DNA of 64,000 bases, taken from positions 6,882,001 through 6,946,000 of the forward strand of contig CM082591.2 of NCBI GenBank assembly GCA_040954595.2, written 5' to 3'. The notes under the pieces are model-generated. The model was not told the origin of the DNA, did no database searches, and saw only the letters and a program-made list of their open reading frames with translations. Source of the stretch: Balanoglossus misakiensis. Lineage: Eukaryota > Hemichordata. Shown in pieces: positions 12,508 through 24,133 of the stretch; positions within the stretch are counted from its first letter, which is position 1, and the number at the start of each line of letters is the position of its first letter. The position numbers and the translations under genes were made by a program.

Positions 12508-12510
12508 TTA

Positions 12511-12807
12511 GGCCAGGAAGAAAAAATAAGTTGTTCATCGGAATCGCCGCTTCTACTTTGGCTGATTTTGAATTTTTTGGGGGGGATCTCGGCAAATTCT
12601 ACTTCCGCGTTACAAAATTCTTAGTACTGCAGCTGGTGGCAAGAATATGTTGTGCAAACACCAACTGTAAATGTAATTGCCTATGTTATTGTTGGGAAAT
12701 ATAGTATTGAATTCAGTTACAAGTACATGTATCAGTGTTTTTGTCTGAAATATTTCTGGTAAAAAGGGAAACAATAATCTCGCCTTGTCTGCATCTGTGG
12801 AAATATG
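12511..12807. mobile_element. TTA-flanked MITE, right end deleted (copy A)
   Basis: Left terminus GGCCAGGAAGAAAAAATAAG, adjacent to the hairpin MITE and sharing one TTA. The intact version in copy B (48240-48645) ends with an inverted terminus and TTA. Here the last part is missing and the sequence joins flank at aaatatg/ctgtaaa, with about 3 bp of microhomology. It has no coding capacity. Confidence 0.65.
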
Positions 12808-14217
12808 CTGTAAATTTATTCATGCTATTCATATGATGTATATCTATGACATCGACATTGTACATGTATATCAGAATTCGGTTACATAAGCATTTTGAAC
12901 AAGAATGTTATACAAGATACACTCTATAGATATAAGAAATGGACGTGTATCAATCTGTCAGCAGCATAGAAAACAAAGTATATAATGTTTTTCATTTTGA
13001 TTTTAAGATAAGTTTTCAGTGACACGTGTTCGTGTTATATACTGACAATATAATTGGGAGGAATGGCTATGCCGTCAACACAAGAGAGCACCACTGCAAA
13101 GTTTAGATTGCACAGCACACAGTGTACACATCGCCATTACGATACTTCACTTGCTTGTCTGAAATTGCTGTGGGTAATGAATCAGTCGACCTTGTTGTCA
13201 CTACTTTCAGCCATGATGTTTGTCCGTCAAAGACTGAGTTTCGAATGATTGAAGTGGCCCCTCACTGACCATCTGGCAAATGAACTGGCTGACAACTATA
13301 TTTTCATACTCGTACTGCAGATGCCAAACTGCGATGGTCGCTCGAAAATGCTTAACTACTTTCAGTCTCTCGAACCCGAATCCGAACCCGAATCCGAAAC
13401 TGAATCCGAATCCGAAATTGACACTAACTTCAGCATCGTCTCCCCCCTCGTTCATTGAACTGTGCGCCCTCAACACAGTTCAAAACAAATGGCGGTAAAA
13501 CTAAAAGATTACCGGTCGCGCATCCTTTCTTCATATATATTTGAAATAACAATTATTTTGGACTATCGAATGGAAATATTTACAGATCACAATACAATAT
13601 ATATCTCTGGCGATTTACAGGTAAGTTTTTAGAATTATTTTGCACACATAAATTGATGAATCGCCTTCATCCTTTCGGATGCAATGGACATCTGATGGGA
13701 AGTGGATTGCACATCATAACTTTCAGACCCCTCCATGTCAAAATTCATGAAAAAAACGAGTAAAAATTCTCCAAAACGACTCAGATTTGTATTGTTTATA
13801 CTCGTTACATGAAGCGACTGTAGACTGAAATATTATTTTTCCAAAATGAGCTTTGTAAATGTGGAAAAAAGAACCCAATTTTTGATTGTGTACATGCCGT
13901 TGACGAAATGCATTCAGTTTCAAACAGTCTTGTCTCAAAATCCCTCAAAATAAACTGCAAAAATTACTCAAAACACCCTCAGTATTTTTTGCCTACACTC
14001 AGTACATGTAGCGACTGCACCTACAATTAATTTCTGTCCGAAATTTTTCTTCAAAATGTGGAAAATAACTCCAAAAATTGTGAAAATGACATTGGTTCAG
14101 TTTGAACTTTGTTGCCATGGCATGCGATCAATCGTAAATTTATCGCTGCAGCCTCGAAATTTTCTCCCAAATTTCACTTTTTTTGATGTCGTGTGGACAT
14201 GCATTTCATGGTGATGT

Positions 14218-15035
14218 TTATGTCTGCTTGTAGAATACTTTGATTTGGTCTCTGCTAGTCTCTCTAACAGCAATTCTGTCACCGCTGACTGCAAGGAACC
14301 AGGGGTCTCTCACCTCACCTTCAAATAAGTGACAGATCCACTCTCCATCAAATCTCCATTTCACAATCCTAGCATTCCCCCCATCACACACAAACAAATT
14401 ATCGTCGTCATCGACGTCAATGCTGAATGGAAGCCACAGCTGACCAGGACCTTCACCTTTCACACCAAATTGATACAAGAATTTCACTTCAGCATCAAAA
14501 CACTTGATGCAGTGATTGTTACAGTCAGACACCATGATGACATTCTTACTGTTGACCACCACAGAGAATGGGCCCTTGAATTGTGTTTGGCCATCACCCC
14601 AACCACCAACCTCTGCAACATACTGACCATCTTGGGTGTACTTGAGTAGCCGATGACCTTCGAACTCAGTGACCAAAACAAATCCATTCAGTAGAGCGAT
14701 GCCACAGACTTCGACGCCTGCAGGTAGAGTAATTATTCTAAGAATTTTATTGTTTTGATCACAAACGACAATTTGAGAATTTCCACCATCACTTATGAAG
14801 TAGATGTTGTCATGGGAGACAGCTACATCCCATGGCTGGAATGGCTTTGCAAACTGACCATCAAAACTTCCCAAGACTTTGTCACAGGTGTAATCTTGAT
14901 TCAGTATCTGTACAACCCTGTTGCCTGGGTCACACACCACCAGTTTGTCACCATGGAACACCATACCTCTTGGTTCTTTAAACTTTTGCCCTGGCTTTGG
15001 ACTTTGGCCATCCAGTGTCCTCATTGACCAGTGAC
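14218..15035 (-). CDS. Last exon, copy A: six-bladed NHL beta-propeller
   Basis: 818 nt after the acceptor tttcacctaacag, entered in phase 1 and ending TAA at 14218. About 272 aa contain six NHL-type blades: PRGMVFHGDKLVVCDPGNRV, WDVAVSHDNIYFISDGGNSQ, GIALLNGFVLVTEFEGHRLL, FSVVVNSKNVIMVSDCNNHC, FSIDVDDDDNLFVCDGGNAR and WFLAVSGDRIAVRETSRDQI. The spacing of 40-48 residues and the pattern of hydrophobics then D..N/R are typical of the NHL family (TRIM2/3/71, lin-41), where the propeller binds protein or RNA. The upstream TTG start of the bare open frame lies in the intron and is not used. Confidence 0.9.
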
Positions 15036-18000
15036 CTGTTAGGTGAAACAAAGGTCAAAGGTCAAACATGCTGTATTGCAATGCATTAGGAATATGCTAG
15101 AGTTAGTGTTTTATTGTTCATTTTAACAAGAGAAAACATATTAGAAAAGAAACGAATCATTGCTATGACAACTGAACTACTAAGGGGGAGTTTTTCTACA
15201 CAATGTTTACAGTGACAAATAACCATGGCAACCAGAGTAACCATGAGTTTCTTGAACTATTTCTTTTTCTCTGCAATATAGCTAGGAGGAAATTTACTTT
15301 GTCTATTTTTGATATTAAAATATACATAAAAGACTATCTTATTTAACCATTCAATAGATATACTATCGTTGATGTTGCCATGGTAACACATTCAAAGAAA
15401 TCAGTTCAAAAATAATCTTTTACTTGTAACTTTTGACTCAGTAGACATTTCATAACAATTCTTGAACTGAGTTTCAGGGATAATTCTTTGGTCCATTATT
15501 TTTAGGAAAAAATGTATGATGGTAGCATTATTCACTGGTAACCATGACAACTGAACCTCAATGTATTTTGTAAAACATTGGCAATGTGCTAAAGTTAGTG
15601 ATTTAATTTAACTTTAAACCTTTTTTTTTTTACAAATTTAGCGAGTTATTGCCATGATATATTTCTGCCAAAGTACTCTTTATGTACACATTTTCCAATA
15701 CCAAGTAACCATGGAAACTGGTCAAAATGTTAATATCAGTTAATAATTCTATTTTTGAAAACAAGTAGCAGAAATATTACCTGAAATTATCACTTTATTT
15801 ATGGTCTTTGTAACCCATAAAAAATGTTCCTATTCAACTGCTCAATGGATTTAGTGACAGTATTGTTGTCATGGTAACACATCTTCACAGATCAGTACAG
15901 GAATAATCTTTGCCTTGTAATTTTGGAATTAATAGGTCTTACATAAAAATACTTGAACAATGTCTCAAGGATCATTGCCTACCTTATACTTGTAGCTTTT
16001 CAAACCAGGGCAACAAGACAAACATCAATTTCTGAAACTATTTCTATTGCTTTGCAATATAAAGAAAAAAGCTATCTGTCATTTTATTGACAGACTATTA
16101 TAATACAAAGTATTTCTAACTTTATATACTATCTGTAATGTTATTGCGCCAAAGATTTTGTTTCTTTTTCCAGCTAACCAGAGATGATCTGCTTTTCAAT
16201 CAGTAATTGTCATATTGGTGAACAGAGAAGAATTATCTACTCCTTAGCCGAGAGGGCTGGTACTTTCTTTGACCAGGTGAGTATTTTTGTGAATAAACCC
16301 TTGAGAAAATTATTGGTGTAAACCTTTCTAACTTTAAAGAATTTATTGGAAAGTAAAATGCATTGTTGGAAATTTAGTGATATATTTTTTTGCAAGAATA
16401 TACCCTAACCACTTATATAGTGACATCATTGCAGATGATCTGAGAGATGGAAAACCTGCAGTTACTTAGGATGAGTCATGATAAATAGTCTGTCTCAACA
16501 CCACTGGCTGTTCCGGATTGTCACTTAGATAAAAAATTGGTAAGTTCCTAATTTGAATTACCTTTTTTGATTATTTATAATCAAAACAAAATTAAAGTTT
16601 CTTGATATTGTGGAATATCTACATATGACAATTCCAAAGTCAAATGAAGAAATTGAATGATTGTAGCTAGTGGTTGAAATTGTAGAAATTGAGCATTTTC
16701 ACCCTGGACCAGAGTTGTTTTATTTCTGGCCACTGTAACAAAGAGTGAACCTTTCACCCCTTTTTCTTGTGTATGGATTCAACCATACCAATCAAAACAG
16801 AGGGTTGAACCACTGTTCTATTTTATATTGCTTTATGCTGTCTGTGTCTGCCAATAATCAGCCTACTTGTACATTGGACATTTACACACAAATTGGCTCA
16901 TAGCTTTTCTTTTTTCTATTCTGGCACACCTTGATGCTCCATCAAATGCTCTTGCAGAATTGATCATAACAATCTCATCCACATGATATTGATATTGAGT
17001 CAATATCTGCACGCATTTTGATGTTTCTAATTTACAGACAAAAGTATTCATCAATGACCAGACAGCCAATCTATTCTTGCAAAGAATACAAAGTTGAATT
17101 GAAAGATAACAAGGTTGGTATCTTCTGACGTTACTTTGTTTATGTTTGATCAAGTGAAAAGTTTCTTATAATGATTTTGAACTCTCTGAATTGTTGGTGA
17201 CCAGACCTCTATTCTCATCTTGCCTCATACTTGTAAAAATTTGCATTGTGATGTCAAGGTTTCTGGTAAGTGCCATAAATGTTATGTCATCAAGTTTTCT
17301 TATATTATACATTTACACACAATGCAGTTTGGTAGTACCGGTAGAAGTCTGGCAACCAATGATTCAACATTTACTTGAAGTTTTGAATCAACTGATCCCT
17401 TATTATCAACACATGTATTCAACTTATTTTCCAACACTGAGAATGCACATACCTGTTTTAGAAGGTTTTGCTGAAACACTGGCTCCCTTTGTTTCCTCAG
17501 ATATCTCTTTACTTCCTGTAGTAGAGAGATAACTTAGACATTAATTTTACTTGAAGTTTTGAATCAACTGATCCCGTGGTATCAACACATGTATTCAACT
17601 GTTATTTTCTAACACTGAGATGAAATGCACATACCTGTTTTAGAAGGTTTTGCTGAAACACTGGCTCTCTTTGTATCCTCAGATATCTCTTTACTTCCTG
17701 TAGTGGAGAGATGACATAGACATTAATTTTACAAATATTTGAAATTAAATGTTAGTACATGGTTAATCTTTTCAACAATGACAACTTGCATTTTTTAAAT
17801 CTACCTATATGAGCTGGCAATTTAACTTAAGGATTTCCTGATGCAGGAATTATCGAGCAGATTCATAAAAAATCTTACCTTGTTCTATTTCCAATTTTGC
17901 ATCTTCTTCCAGTTGAAGAGTTTTAGCAGTTTTCAGTTGCAGCTCAGTGTCAGATTGCTCATCCTGAATTTTGGATAATTTTGACTTTAGCTCAGTTATG

Positions 18001-21000
18001 GTTTGTTCTTGCTGTTCAAGTTTAGATTCCAACTCTTGGATGTTTCTAGGGTCTGATTCTCTCAATCTTTGCTTCAGGGAAATGACATCCATAAGTTGTG
18101 TGGCGGCTACTTTCTCAACACTTGCAAGTTTCTGTTTGTACTGCTCTTCTAAGAGTGACTTTTCCTGAAGTGCTTCTTTCAACTGATTCTCTAGAATCAT
18201 TTTCTCTGTCTGCAGTTTAGTGATTTCTCCAACTAGCTTTCTCTTATTCTCAACTGACTCAGTCTGCAGTTTAGTGATTTCTCCAACTAGCTTTCTCTTA
18301 TTCTCAACTGACTCTGTCTGCAGTTTAGTGATTTCTCCAACTAGCTTTCTCTTATTCTCAACTGACTCAGTCTGCAGTTTAGTGATTTCTCCAAGTAGCT
18401 TTCTCTTATTCTCCACTGACTCAGTCTGCAGTTTAGTGATTTCTCCAACTAGCTTTCTCTTATTCTCAACTGACTCAGTCTGCAGTTTAGTGATTTCTCC
18501 AACTAGCTTTCTCTTATTCTCAACTGACTTAGTCTGAATTTTGGACTTCTCTGTCAGGGCCCCATCCAACAGTTTTTGCAGTTCTTTGAGCTGCTTTGCA
18601 CTAGCTTCAAAGGGCAGTATGCTTTTTGCTTGTAAGCTGATAGATTCAGCTGGTATGGGATGAATTGGTCTGCCATGTTGTATGATTTCTTCTTCCAACT
18701 CTGAAATGGAGAATGTAGATAAATATATATGTTATTGATAACAAGTAACCTTCGACATGTATAAAGTTCCATAATTATCACACATAGAGAATGATATTAT
18801 TGCATAACTATTGTAAAGTTTCATTCATGTTGCACACCAGTGCATAGCTGTGTATGTTCCCATTACTTTTTATTACAAAGTGCAGCAAACATACTTCCCT
18901 TTGTAAAGGAAATGTGCTGTTTGCATCATATTTGCGAATTACCTGATTCACTGAACTCCATCCTTTCTGTGTCAGTCATTAGGTACCTTCTAACACCCAG
19001 TAACTCTAAGACTTGAGGTCTGTGAGATAGGATATGGTGAACTTTCTCGGTCATTTTCACTGTAAGTTGTATGATGTCACACTGTCTTCCTTTCTGTCTT
19101 TTACACTGCTCACTGTTGAGTATCAGAGGTGCATATTTGTCAGCTGACTTCTGGATTTCTCGTGTCGGATCAATCTCAAGGAACAACAACTTGGATAATA
19201 TCCCACCTGCAAAATACACACAAAATCAGGTTTTAAGTCTTGGCACATGAAGCATCAAATTAAGCTGGTTATGAAGAAAGAATAAGTGGTTCACGGTGTT
19301 GAATGTAAAATATAACCCATAACCAGATATCATGGCCACAACAAAATCCTTCCTACATAATCCCTCAGATAAAAAAAAAAGTCAGGACATTATAGTGTAA
19401 GTGTACACTGACAAGTCAAATATGTGTGTAATTGTCAAGAGAAAAATTTGAATAACTGTTAACAAACCATTCATGTCAATAATTATTTACGATTGCATTT
19501 GAAACATCATGCCCGATCTCTGAGCATTTGAAAGGCTGAAATGTTGAAGACAAAAATCCCATGTTGAAGACAAAAATCCATTCTAATATGTGAATATTTA
19601 TGAAGCCTTATGTGCAGTGTGTGCACATATCCCCCACTGTGTATATAAGTGTTCGTTTGAAAATTGTGGTCAGTGTGTTCTAAGCAAAATATATGCCCAA
19701 GTTATCTGATCACAGCTGGACCAGAAAGTCAAAAGATGAACAAATGTGGACTAGAGTACGTACCAAATGTTTCCAGTACTTGACTATTATTTATATTAAA
19801 TTACTCACTTTGTTTCAGGTCAGTCTGTTCAATATCAACATATTTTTCTGTAACCTCCCGTTGCAAAGTTAGGTGTGTTCTGTCAACCTGAAATTGGAAG
19901 TTATGCTGCATAAAAGGCTTTATCCTTTTACCGGATACATTATGAAGTGCATAAATTCATCATGCATCCCCCAATCACCGTCATATTTTTTTAGCACTCA
20001 CAATAAATTGACCTATGTAGTCAACATGACTCTGGAAGACAATAATCATCCAAGAGCAGCTTGTCTTGCAATTGATCAGGTGTGGCACTTGAAGGGTTAG
20101 AATTACAAAGCATACCTCAGCCAGTATCTCATTGACATATTCATCGTCTACGCTGTCGTTACATACCACTGGTCCTATTCCTCCACCATCTCCTGAAAGA
20201 TAATAAATAAAACATTTTTTCTAGGAAATCATATCTGTTACTGTTACAACAATTATGTATACACACAGAAGTCATTCAAAATTTAAGTTATCCTACTTCA
20301 TCTATATGTCAAACAAGTTACATGTACATTGATAAGAAATGTTGATATGAAATCTTTGTCAAATCAACTTGATAAATTAAATACCATGCTTCAGAAAGAT
20401 TTTTATCTCTTTTGGAAGGCAATTGCAACCAATTTTTTCTGGTTTAATCAATAATCTGAGAGTTTTATTATAGCCCTATCTGATAAACAAAACTTACTGT
20501 TCAGAAAGAATAGTTCCAGTTCATCAAACCTGGCTTGGTCATATGTCGCTATCAACTGTAGTGGAATTCCAGCTGTGTTGGCCTCTGTCATTTCATCTGT
20601 CATCAAGATTGGTTCTAATGCCTTGGCTAAACTTCTTGAATCTTCAAGACAGCTTCCCCGCAATCTGTAGAGATTATAAAGTCTACGCATGTTGGCTGTG
20701 ATTTGCAGAGACTCTGATTTCATACTGGTTATTTCCACTTCACCCAAATTCTTAGTGCAGACTTTCTTGACTTCCTCAGTGTCATCACTGTTGGATACCA
20801 CATCAGATGCTCTTCTCTTCAACTGTTGTTTGCAGTTGTTCCAAGCTGTAGATGCTGCCTGTTGCCTTTCCTCATTCTGGCCCTCATTTTCTGCTAGATA
20901 CTCCTGGTAGACATTTTCATCCAGTTGGACGTGGATTGCAATTTTTGTGTCAGCGGGATTATCTATGGATGATGACAGGTAGAACAACAATTATGTCAGA

Positions 21001-23494
21001 GACAATAATGACAATAAATTACATACCGGTACATGCACCAAATCAATCTGAATTCCTGTTTGGTATGAGCATGGCCTAATCAAAACCGATCACTTGGTGA
21101 TAGGTTTTTTTTTAGCTATAGACAAGCAGTTCATATCAGTATGTAAATTAATGTTGTCATAATTCAAACACGATTAGTAAGTATAAGCCACGATTGGGTT
21201 GGGGGAGAATTCATCTACCGTACTAATGGGAGAACCATGGATTGAAAATTGCTCCTTTAAGAAATGCAGGCACACTGACTAGCCTTGCAGATCAAAAACC
21301 ATTAAAACCACATGATTGCATCCCAAACAAAAACCTTGCGGGCAAAATATTTAAAATGTCCCAATTTACCTGCAGGATTTATATCCATGCCACATGGGTC
21401 AACTCTGTCTTCCTGTTCCCTTATTTCCTCTGGTGTCAACAAACTGCTGAATTTGGCGTAACTCTTTTTGACATCTTCACACTCCATGAGAGCCTTCTTC
21501 AGCTCCTTAGCTTCTTCAAAAGCTGACCTGCTGTTCTTGACACTCCATATTATCTTCTCTGAAATCTTATCAGATGAGTGTGACACTACAAATTTGTCTG
21601 CGTGGTATGGAAAGTATTTCTTGACTAACTTTCCAAGCTGGGAATATTCATCAGGATAGGTTGGTAGTCCAACTGCTATAGATTCTAAACCGCTATATGG
21701 ATAGTCCTTGTAGACAGAGACAGGAAGACAACTGTGAGATTGATGCACTGATATCATTAAGGTCTTTTCTGAGTAATCTGGGTGAGGATATGCCATTACA
21801 TGATTGCTGTTCATCTGCTGTAGAATGTGCTTCAGTTCAGCCTCACCTGCTCCCCGTATTGACCAATTCAGAAGTTTGTTGTGAAAGTCTTTCACCGTGT
21901 TTGCTGCACTTCCAATAGCAGCTGCTATTGTCTCACATCTGTCCAAGGCTTCTTGTGTATCAATCTGCCCGTATGTCAGTATGCTGTGAGTAGTCACTCC
22001 ATCTAGGAATGTTGGGTCTTTTCTGAAAAAGACTTCAGCAGGTCTGGGGAAAATCTCTTCATGAGGGATCATGTGTAGTTCCCTGCCATCAAAGGTAGCC
22101 CGGTATTCATTCTTGAAATGCTCATACATACTTGGACCAATTGAAAATATGATGTCAGCTTCACTGGCCAGCTTCAGCATCATTTCACTAAACTTCCCTT
22201 TTGGTTGTTTCAACAGACAGTTGCGTTCTTCATAGGCATGGTTGATCATCACTAATTCTGCATTAGGAAACAACTTTTTTCTGATATTTGCAGCAGCGAA
22301 TCCAGTTCTTGGAGCGTAACCAACAACATATTTGATGTTTTGTAGCTGTCTGAGGTGAGTGTAGTAGATTTCATGATATTTCGTCAACCATTTTAATTGT
22401 GGCTGATCATCTTCTGGCTCTGCACTTCTGTCTTCTTCTTGTTGTTGTGCTGGAATCAATTTAACCCGACACTTGGCAGCATCTGCCTTCTGGTCGTCAC
22501 TGACTTTGACACCAACAAATGTGGAGTAGGCGTTAACAGGTGTTTCTTCTTTGACTTTTCTTGCAGAGAAATCTTGTACAAGAGTTCTGTGAAACCCAGT
22601 CAAGCCACAATCTTCTTTGTTCCAGTCGTCATACACAAATAATACTCCAGGAGGTGGATCTGGAAGATGGAGTTGATGAAGTTTGGCTTCAGAGAAGAGA
22701 CTTTCGTGGATTGCTTTGGCTGCATTCTGTGTCTTTGGAGAATATCCGACTACATGTTGGATGTTTGTCAGTTCCTTCAGTCCAGGGAAGTATGTATCAT
22801 GGTGAACAAACCAGTTTACTCCAGGGGGGTCTTCATGAGGATCCAACCACTTGTTTCTTTTCGCTGGAATCAAAGTGACATTCACACTCTTTGCATCTTT
22901 CTTTTGTTCTTCACTCACTTTAACATCAAGGGTAGTACAGTGGAATTCAGAAACTTCATCTGGCTTCAGTTTTTCTTCTCGAAATTCAGTGACAAGTTTG
23001 TTAGTTGGTGTTGTTGTCTGATCTTCTGATTCTGTCTGCCAGGTTTGCATGACCATTAATGCTGCCCCAGGTGGTGGATTGGGAAGTTGGAGTTGATGAA
23101 GTTTGGCTTCAGGGAAGAGACTTTCTTGAATTGCTGCGGCTGCTTTGTGTGTCTGTGGAGAATATCCGACTACATGTTGGATGTTTTTCAGTTTCTTCAG
23201 TCCTGGGAAATATGTACCATGGTGAACAAGCCAGTGTTCTCCAGGTGGATCTTTCTTCGGATCCAACCACTTGTTTCTTTTCGCTGGGATCAAAGTGACA
23301 TTCACACTCTCCGCATCTTTCTCTTGTTCTTCACTCACTTCAACTTCAAGGGTAGTACAGTGGAATTCAGAAACATTCTCAGACTGGAGTGTGTTTTCTT
23401 TGAGATGTTTGATTATAGCTTGAGTTGGTTGGGAGGTTTTTGCCTCCTTGTCCCATGATTTCAATACAACCAGTGCTGCAGATGGTTCTGACAT
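14218..23494 (-). CDS. GT-B repeat / coiled-coil / NHL modular protein, copy A
   Basis: Gene model on the minus strand: 23494-21370, 20962-20498, 20192-20116, 19887-19809, 19206-18943, 18700-17879, 17697-17635, 17515-17453 and 15035-14218. Every junction has GT-AG ends and compatible phase. The total is 4,776 nt, a whole number of codons (1,591 aa), ending TAA. Order in the protein: two degenerate GT-B N-lobes (about aa 5-282), a full GT-B-like domain (about 283-708), an alpha/beta and helical middle, a coiled coil with six 18-aa repeats, two 21-codon linker exons, then a six-bladed NHL propeller. No signal peptide is evident, so it is probably cytosolic. Compared with copy B it lacks two linker exons and one GT lobe. 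NHL propellers usually bind protein or RNA. A scaffold or sensor role is inference. Confidence 0.75.
15036..17452. other. Large intron before the NHL exon, copy A
   Basis: 2.4-kb intron. It contains a diverged tandem repeat with a period of about 490 bp (15085-15490, 15575-15975, partial 15985-16140), marked by recurring ccatggtaaca/ccatggcaac and ttcttgaac...tctcaaggat motifs. At 16174-16276 there is a plus-strand exon-like segment. I see no further minus-strand coding exon. Confidence 0.5.
16174..16276 (+). pseudogene. Plus-strand exon-like segment, broken in copy A
   Basis: Flanked by tttctttttccag and gtgagt. In copy B the 99-nt equivalent (52044-52142) is open in phase 0 for 33 codons. 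Here a 4-nt insertion (aatca for a) shifts the frame and makes a stop. It is probably a remnant of another gene lying antisense in this intron. The product is unknown. Confidence 0.35.
17453..17515 (-). CDS. Linker mini-exon 7b, copy A
   Basis: 63 nt, phase 1 to phase 1, between ctctctactacag and AACAG/gtatgt. It encodes GSKEISEETKGASVSAKPSK T and joins in phase to the NHL exon. It corresponds to 53269-53331 in copy B. Confidence 0.65.
17635..17697 (-). CDS. Linker mini-exon 7a, copy A
   Basis: 63 nt, phase 1 to phase 1, between ctctccactacag and AACAG/gtatgt. It encodes GSKEISEDTKRASVSAKPSK T. It is a tandem duplicate of the mini-exon at 17453-17515 together with its intron, with a unit of about 180 bp. 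Confidence 0.65.
17879..18700 (-). CDS. Exon 6, copy A: coiled coil with six 18-residue repeats
   Basis: 822 nt, phase 1 to phase 1, between ctccatttcag and CAAG/gtaaga. After a short Pro-containing lead (HGRPIHPIPAESISLQAK), six copies of an 18-aa/54-bp unit (KLQTESVENKRKLVGEIT and variants) run across 18210-18540. A conventional heptad coiled coil follows (LEEQYKQKLASVEKVAATQL, LESKLEQQEQTITELKSKL). It is probably an oligomerisation rod. The plus-strand repeat ORF at 18220-18537 is its antisense shadow. Confidence 0.8.
18943..19206 (-). CDS. Exon 5, copy A: helical segment
   Basis: 264 nt, phase 1 to phase 1, between gtattttgcag and TCAG/gtaatt. It encodes a helix-rich segment beginning SGILSKLLFLEIDPTREIQK and including VKMTEKVHHILSHRPQVLEL. 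No named domain is recognised. The same length is found in copy B. Confidence 0.75.
19809..19887 (-). CDS. Exon 4, copy A
   Basis: 79 nt, phase 0 to phase 1, between ccaatttcag and AAACAAA/gtgagt. It encodes VDRTHLTLQREVTEKYVDIE plus QTDLKQ, probably helical. It is conserved in copy B at 58047-58125. Confidence 0.7.
20116..20192 (-). CDS. Exon 3, copy A
   Basis: 77 nt, phase 1 to phase 0, between atctttcag and GAG/gtatgc. It encodes RDGGGIGPVVCNDSVDDEYV plus NEILAE. The identical length in copy B (58340-58416) and frame continuity support it. Confidence 0.7.
20498..20962 (-). CDS. Exon 2, copy A: alpha/beta module after the GT domain
   Basis: 465 nt, phase 1 to phase 1. The acceptor is catccatag and the donor is AACA followed by gtaagt. 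A charged, low-complexity first half (ENEGQNEERQQAAS) is followed by an ordered half with VEITSMKSESLQITANMRRL and PLQLIATYDQARFDELELFF. That pattern (strand, helix, acidic 'MTDEMTE', strand) resembles a small domain I associate with GT-like proteins of marine invertebrates. That association is from memory and uncertain. Confidence 0.7.
20963..21369. other. Intron 1, copy A
   Basis: Short AT-rich intron between the GT exon and exon 2. Plus-strand open frames here are shadows. Confidence 0.5.
21370..23494 (-). CDS. Exon 1, copy A: two degenerate GT lobes plus a full GT-B domain
   Basis: ATG at 23494 (MSEPSAALVV). It follows a likely acceptor (cttcccagcag) at 23505, so the 5' UTR is probably spliced. 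The donor is GCAG followed by gtaaat, phase 1. Two repeats of about 138 aa (aa 5-142, 143-282) share the pattern VVxxW...VSEEQxKDA...NIQHVVGYSP.T...A..I.ESLFPEAKLHQL. The third match (from GVLFVYDDWNKEDC) continues into a full domain with SEADIIFSIGPSMYEHF and YSGLESIAVGLPTYPDE. These resemble the N-lobe and the donor-binding C-lobe of GT4-type glycosyltransferases. In the EX7E position of such enzymes the first residue reads Lys here, so catalysis is doubtful. The family assignment rests on motif pattern only. Confidence 0.75.
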
Positions 23495-23648
23495 ATTTAC
23501 ATTCCTGCTGGGAAGAAGTATACCAGTATACAGTACGGTATAATACTGCTGTACCGGTAGGTGATGGTGAAATTTGTTTCAGGGAAAACTTGACAGTATG
23601 TAATTAGTATTGTGACATATTCATGACTGCGTACTCTACCGGTATACT

Positions 23649-23956
23649 TAAGCAATAAAACACCCCCAGCCATGGTATATCACGAGATTTTGACCAGTTC
23701 ACGACATATACGCACGAGCGATAGCGAGTGCGTATATGGAGTTGAACTGGTCAAAATCGAGTGGTATACCATGGCTGGGGGTGTTTTATTGCTATTATAT
23801 TATGCCAGTATATTGAAACTTTGCATAAAACATTTTAAAAAGGCATTTTCTTAAACTATGATATATGACTGTGGTATATGGCTAATATATCACGGTCACG
23901 TGTCGTGTCTCGACCAATCAAATAGCGTGATTTACACCATCAATATACTGGTATAA
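23649..23956. mobile_element. Foldback element present only in copy A
   Basis: 308-bp segment absent from copy B at 62226 and flanked by TATACT at 23643-23648 and 23957-23962. It contains a strong inverted repeat: arms of about 65 bp (agcaataaaacacccccagc ... gctgggggtgttttattgct, 23651-23794) around a 14-bp loop. No coding capacity. It inserted after the segmental duplication, just upstream of the first coding exon. Confidence 0.75.
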
Positions 23957-24133
23957 TATACTACGTGATATGACATGATTGTAAAGCAGCTCCCTAAAGG
24001 TCAAATGAGGTCACAGTCAGTGTAAAGCCAGGACACAACATGAAGGATTAAATATTAACCATAGTCTGCATGTTGCATCATGTCCTACTGTGATTGACAG
24101 AATAGTTGGAGCTTAAATTGGAAGTGGCCTGAC

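Larger units (their letters stand above)
8731..14217. other. Copy A non-coding stretch downstream of the NHL gene
   Basis: No gene is supported. It includes an A-specific segment of about 300 bp near 9811-10108, TTA-flanked MITEs at 12379-12507 and 12511-12807, and a (ccgaat)n-like hexamer repeat at 13375-13428. It also has a possible plus-strand donor (tttacag/gtaagt) at 13620. Short open frames conserved with copy B are explained by the recent duplication. Confidence 0.5.

Noticed and set aside
13207-13476. 89-aa ORF with FGFGFSFGFGF repeats
   Set aside because: Reading of a hexanucleotide repeat; indels between copies A and B change the frame freely.
14329-14649. 106-aa plus-strand ORF
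   Set aside because: Antisense to the NHL exon.
18220-18537. Plus-strand 105-aa repeat ORF
   Set aside because: Antisense shadow of the 54-bp coiled-coil repeats; the same applies to 55761-56027.
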